A stretch of DNA of 16,846 bases, taken from the NCBI GenBank assembly GCA_934338765.1, contig CAKRHL010000030.1, positions 1 through 16,846 of the forward strand, read 5' to 3'. The stretch comes from an uncultured Lachnospiraceae bacterium. GTDB lineage: Bacteria > Bacillota > Clostridia > Lachnospirales > Lachnospiraceae. The position numbers were made by a program, and so were the translations under genes. The notes under the pieces are model-generated. The model saw only the letters and a list, made by a program, of their open reading frames with translations, did not search any database and was not told the origin of the DNA. Below are positions 1-6,738 of the stretch, piece after piece. Within the stretch, counting starts at the first letter, position 1; every line of letters begins with the position of its first letter.

Positions 1-367
1 TCTGTGTACTGCCTGCTGCCATAGTATTGGATGTGCCTGCAGATGTATTGCAATTCTGATCAGAGAAAAATCCCATCTCAATTGATGCGGCTGCTCCTGA
101 AGTGACAGCTGCTGCCACTTCAACAACACCCGGCTTCTCTACACGGACCGGAACCACTACGTTCGGTGTCGTTGCTGACTTTCCCTGCAATGTTACGGTA
201 GTCTGTGCCGGTGTTGGCAGAGACGCATAATCTGTTACAACAGGCGGATTGATCATGGCTGTTGTTTCTGCCTTAGCATTTGATACATTTGCCGCTCCGG
301 AAACCATACCGGCTGTCATCGCCAGAGCAAGCACCATAGATAATACCTTCTTTAAACTTTTCTTCAT
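1..367 (-). CDS. Secreted or surface protein, N-terminal part (cut by window edge)
   Basis: This reading frame stays open from its start to the left edge of the window, giving 122 codons; the C-terminus lies outside. The protein begins MKKSLKKVLSMVLALAMTAG, a classic Sec signal peptide: a basic N-region, a hydrophobic core, and a likely signal-peptidase I site after AKA near residue 34. The mature part is rich in Ala, Thr, Val and Pro, as in extracellular beta-sandwich or cell-surface proteins, but I recognise no named domain. I chose the ATG at 367 because GGAG lies six bases upstream. An in-frame ATG at 379 overlaps that ribosome site and is less likely. An orphan terminator-like hairpin at 448-477 precedes the gene. 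Function is unknown; export to the cell surface or medium is well supported. Confidence 0.8.
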   Translation of the reverse strand, partial: MKKSLKKVLSMVLALAMTAGMVSGAANVSNAKAETTAMINPPVVTDYASLPTPAQTTVTLQGKSATTPNVVVPVRVEKPGVVEVAAAVTSGAAASIEMGFFSDQNCNTSAGTSNTMAAGSTQ

Positions 368-416
368 TTTATTCTCCATTTCTTCATTATGTACGAAAGG
401 TACCATGTACCCTCCC

Positions 417-438
417 TGCATCCATCATGATTGATGCA
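417..438. repeat. Short inverted repeat in the leader of the secreted-protein gene
   Basis: TGCATC and GATGCA flank a ten-base centre that itself contains CATGAT/ATCATG. It lies between the orphan terminator-like hairpin and the secreted-protein start. It could be an operator or an RNA stem. The arms are only six bases, so chance is possible. Confidence 0.3.
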
Positions 439-447
439 GTCCATGAT

Positions 448-477
448 ATAAAAAAGGGCAAAACCAGCGTTTTGCCC
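448..477 (-). terminator. Intrinsic terminator-like hairpin with no gene directly upstream
   Basis: On the minus strand an 8-bp perfect stem, GGGCAAAA pairing with TTTTGCCC, has a 6-base loop and is followed by TTTTTTATAT. That is the standard Rho-independent form. The next minus-strand feature upstream is the tRNA-Gln terminator at 543-579, with no ORF between. Just upstream (about 483-500) lies a second small hairpin, GAATTGC-GAA-GCAATTC. The element may back up tRNA termination or act as an attenuator for the secreted-protein gene downstream. Confidence 0.7.
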
Positions 478-542
478 TCCGGGAATTGCTTCGCAATTCT
501 CGTTGGCTTCCATCTACATTACGAGCATTTTCCTATACTCTG

Positions 543-579
543 AAAAAAGCCGTAAAACCGAATCTCTCAATTTTACGAC
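543..579 (-). terminator. Terminator of tRNA-Gln transcript
   Basis: On the minus strand GTCGTAAAA pairs with TTTTACGGC (9 bp, one G-U pair) around a 13-base loop, followed by six T. It begins six bases after the tRNA 3' end, as expected for a monocistronic tRNA gene. Confidence 0.85.
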
Positions 580-584
580 TTTAA

Positions 585-656
585 CTGGGCTACAAGGATT
601 CGAACCTTGAAATGCTGGAGTCAGAGTCCAGTGCCTTACCGTTTGGCGATAGCCCA
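585..656 (-). tRNA. tRNA-Gln, anticodon CUG
   Basis: The minus strand folds into a full cloverleaf of 72 nt. The acceptor stem is TGGGCTA/TAGCCCA with discriminator G. The D stem is GCC/GGC, and the anticodon stem CTGGA/TCCAG encloses loop CTCTGAC with anticodon CTG. The T arm is CAAGG/CCTTG around TTCGAAT. The U1-A72 pair and G discriminator are typical glutamine identity features. The CCA end is not encoded. It has its own promoter and terminator. A CUG anticodon reads CAG only, so a UUG isoacceptor should be encoded elsewhere. Confidence 0.95.
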
Positions 657-697
657 CTATGTTGTACTTGTTTGTTTCTCTCTCACAAGCCTTGCTT

Positions 698-726
698 AGT
701 ATAAAACAATTTTTGAGGTTTTGCAA
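698..726 (-). promoter_or_regulatory. Sigma-A promoter of tRNA-Gln with A-tract UP element
   Basis: The minus strand shows -35 TTGCAA (721-726), a 17-base spacer and -10 TATACT (698-703). The predicted start lies about 35 bases before the mature tRNA. Directly upstream of the -35, positions about 727-767 are almost pure A on this strand, resembling an UP element that would suit a highly expressed stable RNA. Confidence 0.8.
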
Positions 727-792
727 GTGTTTTTTTTATTTTTTTTTATTTTTTTCCAAAAAACCCAATCAAAACCCCATAAAATCAGCATT

Positions 793-1623
793 TCATGCCA
801 TACCAATTTTTTCACGTACCTTCTGCAGCAACGCAAAAACAAGAAAAAATACCAGATTGACCAGCACAATACTTGCTCCCGCCGGAGTAGAAATACAATA
901 AGATACAATCATTCCCGTACAAAAACATACCACAGACAGCATCCCCGCACTGATGATCACTGCACGAAAGCTTTTAAAAAGCCTCATGGAGGTGAGTGCC
1001 GGAAAGATGATCAGACTGGATATGAGCATAGCACCCATCATCTGCATACCTAATACGATCGTAATTGCCGTCAGAATAGAGAGAAGTGTATTGTATAACC
1101 CCACTCTCACTCCTGTTGCCTTGGAAAAACTTTCATCAAATGTCACCGCAAATATATTGTGATAAGAAAAAACAAATAGTATCAGTACCAATACCGACAA
1201 GATGACACTTAAAACAACATCCTCCTTTGTCATAGCCAGAATACTTCCAAACATATAGCTGCATACATCCGTTGTCATACCTGTGGTCAGAGATGTTACC
1301 GACACGCCGATCGCCAGTGCCGATGCAGAGAGAGCTGCGATGGCAGCATCACTTTTGATCTTGTTATTCTCTGTCATTCGAAGAAGAAAAAAGGCAGAAA
1401 CAATAACCACCGGTATTGATAATTTCAGAGGAGCTATCCCACAAGCCAGTGCGATCGACAATGCCCCGTAAGATACGTGGGATAAACCGTCTCCGATCAT
1501 GGAATACTGTTTTAATACAAGGCTTACTCCCAGAAGTGCTGCACAAAGGGATACCAATATACCTACGACAAACGCCCTTACCATAAAGGGATACGACATA
1601 ATCTGCATGATCAGATCAATCAT
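793..1623 (-). CDS. znuB: Zinc/manganese ABC importer permease (ZnuB type)
   Basis: This is a 276-aa integral membrane protein of the ABC-3 permease family (ZnuB/MntB/TroC type). It would form the membrane channel of a divalent-metal importer. Eight or so hydrophobic segments cover nearly the whole chain. The family-typical stretches near the N-terminus (LVLKQYSMIGDGLSH) and the late MQMMGAMLISSLIIFPA segment are both present, and the length is normal. The start has GGAGG seven bases upstream. It lies 43 bases after znuC and is surely cotranscribed with it. No clear terminator follows before the tRNA-Gln promoter. Zinc versus manganese cannot be told from the permease alone. No binding-protein gene is adjacent. 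Confidence 0.9.
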   Translation of the reverse strand: MIDLIMQIMSYPFMVRAFVVGILVSLCAALLGVSLVLKQYSMIGDGLSHVSYGALSIALACGIAPLKLSIPVVIVSAFFLLRMTENNKIKSDAAIAALSASALAIGVSVTSLTTGMTTDVCSYMFGSILAMTKEDVVLSVILSVLVLILFVFSYHNIFAVTFDESFSKATGVRVGLYNTLLSILTAITIVLGMQMMGAMLISSLIIFPALTSMRLFKSFRAVIISAGMLSVVCFCTGMIVSYCISTPAGASIVLVNLVFFLVFALLQKVREKIGMA

Positions 1624-1666
1624 TTATAATCCTCCATTCTACTCTTTCCTGATACGATATCTTTCT

Positions 1667-2374
1667 TTATGAAAATATCTGTGCATACTCAGACTCTTTA
1701 TACTCGGCTACTGTTCCAAAGAAATACCCATCATCACTGATATGAAGTATCTTGTCCGCATATTTCAGGGCATTGGCCAGATCATGGGTAACCATAACAA
1801 CCGCCATCCCCTCCTGATGAAGCAGCTCCATACTCTCATACAGGGTATTGGCCGCCATGGGATCAAGTCCTGTAACAGGTTCATCCAACACCAGTATCTT
1901 ATCGGCCGCACAAAGAGCTCTTGCCAGTAAAACACGCTGTTGCTGTCCTCCGGAAAGCTCTCCATAGCATTTTCCCGCCAGATCGGCAATCCCCAGATGC
2001 TCCAGATGTCTTCCGGCTTCCTGCTTCTCTTTCTTTTTATAAAACGGCCGGAAATGCATATCATTTAAAAAGCCCGACAGAACCACTTCCATAACGCTGA
2101 CCGGAAAATTACGCTGTATCTGCGTCTGCTGCGGAAGATACCCTACCGCTCCCTTTCCCACGGAACGGTTGATCTGTACCGTACCGCTTACCGGCTTCAA
2201 AAGTCCCAGCAGAGACTTGATCAATGTACTTTTTCCCGATCCGTTTTCCCCGATCACGCAAATATACTGCCCTTCCTGTATCTCAATATCCAAATGTTCG
2301 ATCACGGATTTATTGTCATACCCCAGGCAGGCGTCCCGACATGATATCAGCCAGTTTTTTTCCATATTATCCAT
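1667..2374 (-). CDS. znuC: Zinc/manganese ABC importer ATPase (ZnuC type)
   Basis: This 235-aa cytoplasmic ATPase would power the metal importer whose permease follows. Visible motifs are Walker A GENGSGKST (about 42-50), Q-loop region YLPQQTQ (about 79-85), ABC signature LSGGQQQR (140-147), Walker B ILVLDEP (160-166) and the switch histidine in MVTHD (near 196). Its closest style is the ZnuC/MntB metal group rather than amino-acid or sugar importers, and pairing with an ABC-3 permease confirms this. The chosen ATG has AGAGG about four bases upstream; a second ATG three codons later is possible. A good promoter lies at 2428-2455. No zinc-binding periplasmic-type protein gene is upstream, where it normally sits. 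Confidence 0.92.
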   Translation of the reverse strand: MDNMEKNWLISCRDACLGYDNKSVIEHLDIEIQEGQYICVIGENGSGKSTLIKSLLGLLKPVSGTVQINRSVGKGAVGYLPQQTQIQRNFPVSVMEVVLSGFLNDMHFRPFYKKKEKQEAGRHLEHLGIADLAGKCYGELSGGQQQRVLLARALCAADKILVLDEPVTGLDPMAANTLYESMELLHQEGMAVVMVTHDLANALKYADKILHISDDGYFFGTVAEYKESEYAQIFS

Positions 2375-2427
2375 ACTACCTCTTTTCTTTCCCGGAAATC
2401 ATATTATCAAATCTGAAAACTCTTTTC

Positions 2428-2455
2428 ATTTTACTCATTTTCTTTCATTTGTCAA
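2428..2455 (-). promoter_or_regulatory. Promoter of znuCB
   Basis: On the minus strand a consensus -35 TTGACA (2450-2455), a 16-base spacer and -10 TAAAAT (2428-2433) precede znuC by about 50 bases. The surroundings are AT-rich. I could not identify a convincing Zur or MntR operator. Confidence 0.75.
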
Positions 2456-2493
2456 GAAAACAAATTAGAAATAATTGTAAATTCTTTGTAATC

Positions 2494-2537
2494 AAAAACG
2501 GAGAGACTACGGTTTAATAACCGCAGCTCTCCGTTTT
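2494..2537 (-). terminator. Terminator after the phospholipase-C-fold gene
   Basis: A long inverted repeat, AAAACGGAGAG with CTCTCCGTTTT, encloses a second inner repeat (CTGCGGTT with AACCGTAG), giving an extended hairpin with T runs at its ends. It separates the 2592-3176 gene from the znuCB promoter. T/A symmetry means it could also stop transcription on the plus strand. Confidence 0.85.
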
Positions 2538-2591
2538 ATTATATACAGCCCTGTCCTCATAAAACATGGCTGTCTTCCACATCACTTATGA

Positions 2592-3176
2592 TCACATGGC
2601 TACTGATACCTTTGTAACTGACAGAGACTCCAGAAAACATAATACAGCATCTACAACCCTGTGGCATAACTCGATAATATACTGACAGTCCCGCTTGACT
2701 ACGCTTTCCACCTGGAGATACTTATCATGCATCTTCCGGATCATTGCCAAAATATCACCGGGGCTCTGCATTTCCATCTGTTTGCGCTTTCTGATCGCTT
2801 CCGGGCTGTGTACGTAGGCTCGAAGTTCTTTTTTTAACTCCTCCTCATAGATACAATGATCTTTTAAATTCCCCGGGTAATTCGCATTGTGTGGAAATGT
2901 AAAGTAATCAGAAACATAATGGGTGATCATCCCTAAATGTCTGCAAAAATAGCAGTTTATCCCCTTCTGGGGATCAAAATGTGATACCAGTTTCTGAAAC
3001 TCCCTTTCTAATACTTCAAAGGAATCCTCTATCGTATGTCTGCGTACCAGAAAAGACGGCATGCAGTCCGGCAATACACTGCCCATGTAAAAGGAACCTT
3101 TATGAAGCTTCAAGGCATCCATCCCCTCGCTGTTCATCAAATACCATGCAAGTGATATATGGGATTTCTTTCTCAT
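2592..3176 (-). CDS. Zinc-dependent phospholipase C-fold protein
   Basis: This 194-aa protein matches the pattern of the zinc-dependent phospholipase C / S1-P1 nuclease fold as found in short clostridial proteins. It has an early His (KKSHISLAWYL), GSVLPDCMPSF with a metal-type Asp, RRHTIEDSF, and HLGMITHYVSDYFTFPHN with the H-x(3)-D spacing typical of zinc ligands. There is no signal peptide, so it is probably cytosolic, unlike secreted clostridial alpha-toxins, and I infer no toxin role. The start at 3176 has GGGGAGG five bases upstream. A longer frame from 3200 would run through that ribosome site and is rejected. The substrate is unknown. The gene has its own promoter and terminator, and its leader can form a hairpin beside the ribosome site. 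Confidence 0.75.
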   Translation of the reverse strand: MRKKSHISLAWYLMNSEGMDALKLHKGSFYMGSVLPDCMPSFLVRRHTIEDSFEVLEREFQKLVSHFDPQKGINCYFCRHLGMITHYVSDYFTFPHNANYPGNLKDHCIYEEELKKELRAYVHSPEAIRKRKQMEMQSPGDILAMIRKMHDKYLQVESVVKRDCQYIIELCHRVVDAVLCFLESLSVTKVSVAM

Positions 3177-3190
3177 ATCGACCTCCCCAC

Positions 3191-3229
3191 CGATATACAC
3201 ATCCTTTGAATCCTATCAGATGTATATCG
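3191..3229 (-). promoter_or_regulatory. Leader hairpin just upstream of the ribosome site
   Basis: On the minus strand CGATATAC pairs with GTATATCG (8 bp), and the stem extends through ATC/GAT with a two-base bulge around a 15-base loop. The 3' arm ends right beside GGGGAGG, so the stem could affect translation of the phospholipase-C-fold gene. The pairing is seen; the regulatory role is inferred. Confidence 0.45.
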
Positions 3230-3242
3230 TCTTTCTGTATCA

Positions 3243-3271
3243 ATTGTACATCTATCATAAATCTTTTTCAA
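3243..3271 (-). promoter_or_regulatory. Promoter of the phospholipase-C-fold gene
   Basis: On the minus strand -35 TTGAAA (3266-3271), a 17-base spacer and -10 TACAAT (3243-3248) give a leader of about 60 bases. It diverges from the promoter at 3338-3366. Confidence 0.75.
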
Positions 3272-3337
3272 GTTTTTTCTGATATTTAAGTATTTTTTCC
3301 TAAATTGTCAGAAAATACCATTTCCCCCGACTGCATC

Positions 3338-3366
3338 TTGACAAGAGCCTTCCCGCTAGGTAAAAT
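3338..3366 (+). promoter_or_regulatory. Promoter of the CNNM-family gene
   Basis: The plus strand has a perfect -35 TTGACA (3338-3343), a 17-base spacer and -10 TAAAAT (3361-3366), with a short leader before the start at 3414. Confidence 0.85.
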
Positions 3367-3413
3367 AGGAGCGATACTATCTAATTATATTATTAAGAAA
3401 TGGAGTTGATTTT

Positions 3414-4754
3414 TTGGATTCGAGTGACGCCTCGCAGATTATCATTTTATTGATTTTACTGCTTCTTTCTGCCTTCTTTTCATCGGCAGAAACGTGTCTG
3501 ACAACCGTAAACAAAGTACGTATGCAGTCTATGGCAGAGGACCATGTAAAAAATGCTTCTACTGTTCTCAAACTGATTGAAAAGCCGACACAGCTTTTAA
3601 GCGGTATCCTGATCGGCAATAACATCGTCAACCTGACTGCTTCCTCTCTTACCACCTCCTATGCTATACGTTTAGCACAAAGGAATGGATTACCAATATC
3701 AGCCAGTGTATTTACCGGTATCGCAACCGGCGTACTTACTGTAGTGATCCTGATCTTTGGAGAGATCGTACCAAAATCTCTGGCGACCGTAAACGCAGAG
3801 AAGCTTGCATTAATATACGCCAAGCCTGTCTATGCGCTCACCCAGATACTGCGTCCGGTTTCATTTTTAATGAACCAGTTTTCATTTGGACTTCTAAAGC
3901 TTTTACGGGTAGATGTATCTCCCCGTCCTGCAATTACTGAAAATGAGCTTCTGACAATGGTAAATGTCAGTCATGAAGAAGGCGTGATCGAGCGTGAAGA
4001 ACGTGAAATGATCACAAATGTGGTGGATTTCGGAGATTCTCTGGCAAAGGATGTTATGGTTCCCAAAATGGACGTAGAGTTTGCCAATGTGGATTTTACC
4101 TATCAGGAATTACTGGAATGTTACAGCAAAAAGAAATTCACACGAATGCCTGTATATAAAGAAAGCCGCGACAATATTCTCGGCATTATCAATTTAAAAG
4201 ATATCTTCTTCTATGAAGGTTCCCATGAAGATTTCAAGATATCCGAAGTGATGAGAGAGCCTTATTTCACTTATGAATATAAGAAAATCTCCGAACTCTT
4301 TTTTGAAATGAAAAAAGAGTCTATCCCTATGGCGATCGTTCTGGATGAATACGGCGCTACTGCCGGTCTTTTGACCATTGAGGACCTGATTGAGGAAATT
4401 GTCGGTGAGATCCGCGATGAATACGATGGCTATGAGGAAGATGAGATTACCCGGTTAGATGATGAAAACTACATATTACTGGGTGTGGCCAAGCTGGATG
4501 ATATCAATGAGCAGCTTGGCATTGATCTGGAATCAGAGGATTACGACTCGATTGCCGGTCATATCATCAATCTTCTGGATCATTTTCCAAAAACCGGCGA
4601 ACGGGTTTCTGATAAATATGCAGAGTATCTCGTCCTCGCTGCCGAAAAGAATCGTATTGATAAAGTAAAGGTGCATCTACTGCCTCAGAACACAGATGAG
4701 GATGACCACGATTTTGAAGCAACATCCCACGATGACGCTTCCAGTGATCAATGA
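3414..4754 (+). CDS. CNNM/CorC-HlyC family membrane protein with CBS domains
   Basis: This 446-aa protein has the complete architecture of the CNNM/HlyC-CorC family (former UPF0053). An N-terminal CNNM (DUF21) membrane domain covers about residues 8-190, with three to four hydrophobic segments and the conserved FGEIVPKSLA. A CBS pair follows (about 215-340; MVPKMDVEFANV, TRMPVYKE, IVLDEYGATAGLLTIEDL), then a CorC/HlyC C-terminal domain (about 350-425) and an acidic tail. Family members are tied to magnesium or cobalt homeostasis and sodium-coupled Mg2+ export; 'hemolysin' is a legacy name. The start is TTG: GGAG lies eight bases upstream, and the nearby ATG at 3400 is out of frame. It is the only plus-strand gene here, monocistronic, with its own promoter and a terminator at 4791-4829. 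Confidence 0.92.
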   Translation: MDSSDASQIIILLILLLLSAFFSSAETCLTTVNKVRMQSMAEDHVKNASTVLKLIEKPTQLLSGILIGNNIVNLTASSLTTSYAIRLAQRNGLPISASVFTGIATGVLTVVILIFGEIVPKSLATVNAEKLALIYAKPVYALTQILRPVSFLMNQFSFGLLKLLRVDVSPRPAITENELLTMVNVSHEEGVIEREEREMITNVVDFGDSLAKDVMVPKMDVEFANVDFTYQELLECYSKKKFTRMPVYKESRDNILGIINLKDIFFYEGSHEDFKISEVMREPYFTYEYKKISELFFEMKKESIPMAIVLDEYGATAGLLTIEDLIEEIVGEIRDEYDGYEEDEITRLDDENYILLGVAKLDDINEQLGIDLESEDYDSIAGHIINLLDHFPKTGERVSDKYAEYLVLAAEKNRIDKVKVHLLPQNTDEDDHDFEATSHDDASSDQ

Positions 4755-4790
4755 GCATTTTTCACAAATTAGAATAAACCAGACAAAACA

Positions 4791-4829
4791 AGACCTGTAA
4801 TTTGAAGCAAACGATCAAATTGCAGGTCT
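4791..4829. terminator. Bidirectional terminator between convergent genes
   Basis: AGACCTGTAATTTG pairs with CAAATTGCAGGTCT (14 positions, one mismatch) around an 11-base loop. On the plus strand it is followed by a short T-rich stretch, and on the minus strand by TGTTTTGT. It separates the CNNM-family gene from the end of the beta-helix operon. Confidence 0.8.
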
Positions 4830-4866
4830 TTGTATCATGTACAGGCAAATGCCCACAACACTGTGT

Positions 4867-6708
4867 CTACTCTCCCGAAACGCAGTCAGCAAACTCACAT
4901 GCTTTTATCTGCGTTCCAACTGCCTTATCTATGGCTCCTCCACTAATGTCTGAAATACATCGCACAAACCGGCTTTCCCGGATCGATCCATTTCTGCCAA
5001 GCATGGTAATCCCTGCGCCGCTTTTTCCGCGACAATTGACAAACAGACATCTCTCTATAGTTCCTCCCTGGCAATGCACTCCACCATTTTGACAATAATT
5101 AAAAATGCATGATGTGATCTGCGGCTGGTATGCATTAAACACTGCCCTGCCACCCCTCATATTACAAAATACCGTCTTTTCTGCTTCGAGCCGCGTAGCG
5201 CCGGAAAAGATCCCGCTCCAGTGTCCCATACCATCCAATCGGCTTTTTGTGATCTTACAACCCCTGGCATGCTCCAGCACGATCATGTCCTGATGCTGCA
5301 CATCATCTGCCCTAAGACATACACTGTCCATCTCCAAATATCCCCTGCATCGGATCGGATACCTTAAGTATACCACGGCATCATGGATCCACAGACTCCC
5401 CTGAGAAGTAATATCTAATTCACAATCCAGGATCGTATTCACTCCAATCTCCGCCTTATCTGAAATTTCCATCCCCCTCGGCTCTATAATATACTGTATC
5501 ATCTCTGTCCGTTCCGGAAAACATTCGATGTAATGCAGTTCTGAAATGTTATTTTTTACCGGACCAATACAAAAAACGGCAGCCCCATACTCTGAAGCAT
5601 AGCATTTCTTAAAATAGCAGTCTCTGATCTCCATGGTATTCTTTCCATACACAGCTCCGCCTCTGGTCGCCTCGCAGTGCAGGAACCGGCTATGCAGAAG
5701 CCGTGCAGCTCCATCCCGGATCAATACGGCTCCTCCCTCCTCATCAGAATAGCAGTGATGAAACAGAGTGCCCTCAATATGGAGTGTTTCTCCCCAGAAA
5801 CGTACCGCTGCACCTCTGGTGGTATGATGAATCTCACAATCCCTGATCACCGCACACCCATCCTGCGCCCGTAGCAGCATGCCATAATTTCTACAGTCAA
5901 TATCGCACTGCTCCATACGGATACTTCCTGCACGGCGGATATTAATGCATGCCCTGTGTGCCGCACTCTTCCGGATGATCCTGCTGTTTTCCGCAATAAG
6001 ACTGCCTCCGTCAATGGTAATATTCCCATAGATACGCACAACCGCATGGTCCAGCCGCAACTCCATTCCGTCCCGCAGAACAATATCTTCCCTGATCACA
6101 CAACGATCCACCAGACGTATCCGTTTCTTTTTTTCAAAATCGGACTGGGTACACTCAAAAGCATCGTATAACGTCATCAGATAATATTTCAGCTCCATCA
6201 GGGATAACCCTAATTTAGCTTCGGACATCTGTTCAAATATCTTGCGACAGACCGCCTCATTCTCTTTTCCCGCCTCCCGGATAAAACTTTCAAACAGCCT
6301 CATATACTTATCCGGCACCTCCAGCATACGTGCAAAAAGCCATATATTGTCCGACTCTGCCCGGCTGCGCTGTGCTTCAGAGGATATATTGTAAAGATCA
6401 AGCATAAGAAAATAACGTTTTGCTCCCGGTTCCGTGTGATTGTACAGATAATCCAGCACATCACTGGGATCAGTTGATCTTTTTACTCCCTGAACCATTT
6501 CTGCTGCATTCAGCTCCAATCCATGGTGCAGTAAACGCTCCAATTCATAATTCTGCTCCGGCAGCGTTTCCTGATTTTTTTCAGCCTGTATCATAACAGC
6601 CGCTGCATAATATATCTTAAATTCTTCATTTTCAAAATATAACGGATGCTTTGGTGTCAACCAGGATTTCTTTTTATAATATAACCTGGTCTGATTGCCT
6701 ATGATCAT
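4867..6708 (-). CDS. Large cytoplasmic right-handed beta-helix protein with TerB-like N-terminus
   Basis: This is a 613-aa protein of no assigned function. Residues 1-195 are predicted helical; the segment around 98-145 (MLDLYNISSEAQ, then helices with alternating acidic and aromatic residues) resembles a TerB-type bundle, without its usual acidic metal motif. From about 198 to the end the chain looks like a right-handed parallel beta-helix. It has short strands with G/N turns and, late in the chain, a repeated C-x-F-x-x-C...GGA pattern (TSCIFNYC, IERCLFVNC, ACEFADC). About 25 Cys lie in this part. No signal peptide or membrane segment is visible, so it is probably cytosolic. The start has a G-run ribosome site about four bases upstream. 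It lies downstream of a shorter paralogue and is last in the three-gene operon. Carbohydrate enzyme or scaffold roles are both possible. Confidence 0.85.
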   Translation of the reverse strand: MIIGNQTRLYYKKKSWLTPKHPLYFENEEFKIYYAAAVMIQAEKNQETLPEQNYELERLLHHGLELNAAEMVQGVKRSTDPSDVLDYLYNHTEPGAKRYFLMLDLYNISSEAQRSRAESDNIWLFARMLEVPDKYMRLFESFIREAGKENEAVCRKIFEQMSEAKLGLSLMELKYYLMTLYDAFECTQSDFEKKKRIRLVDRCVIREDIVLRDGMELRLDHAVVRIYGNITIDGGSLIAENSRIIRKSAAHRACINIRRAGSIRMEQCDIDCRNYGMLLRAQDGCAVIRDCEIHHTTRGAAVRFWGETLHIEGTLFHHCYSDEEGGAVLIRDGAARLLHSRFLHCEATRGGAVYGKNTMEIRDCYFKKCYASEYGAAVFCIGPVKNNISELHYIECFPERTEMIQYIIEPRGMEISDKAEIGVNTILDCELDITSQGSLWIHDAVVYLRYPIRCRGYLEMDSVCLRADDVQHQDMIVLEHARGCKITKSRLDGMGHWSGIFSGATRLEAEKTVFCNMRGGRAVFNAYQPQITSCIFNYCQNGGVHCQGGTIERCLFVNCRGKSGAGITMLGRNGSIRESRFVRCISDISGGAIDKAVGTQIKACEFADCVSGE

Positions 6709-6738
6709 ATAACCCCCTGCCTTTCCCCGTATCTCCTG

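Noticed and set aside
448..542. Cyclic-di-GMP riboswitch upstream of the secreted-protein gene
   Set aside because: The GCAAA-like bases belong to the terminator stem; the conserved core helices and tetraloop pattern of the known classes are absent.
727..767. Plus-strand T-rich tract as a terminator
   Set aside because: No plus-strand gene or hairpin precedes it; on the minus strand it is an A-tract directly upstream of the tRNA promoter.
2375..2494. Zur or MntR operator upstream of znuC
   Set aside because: The AT-rich inverted repeats seen are too imperfect to separate from background.
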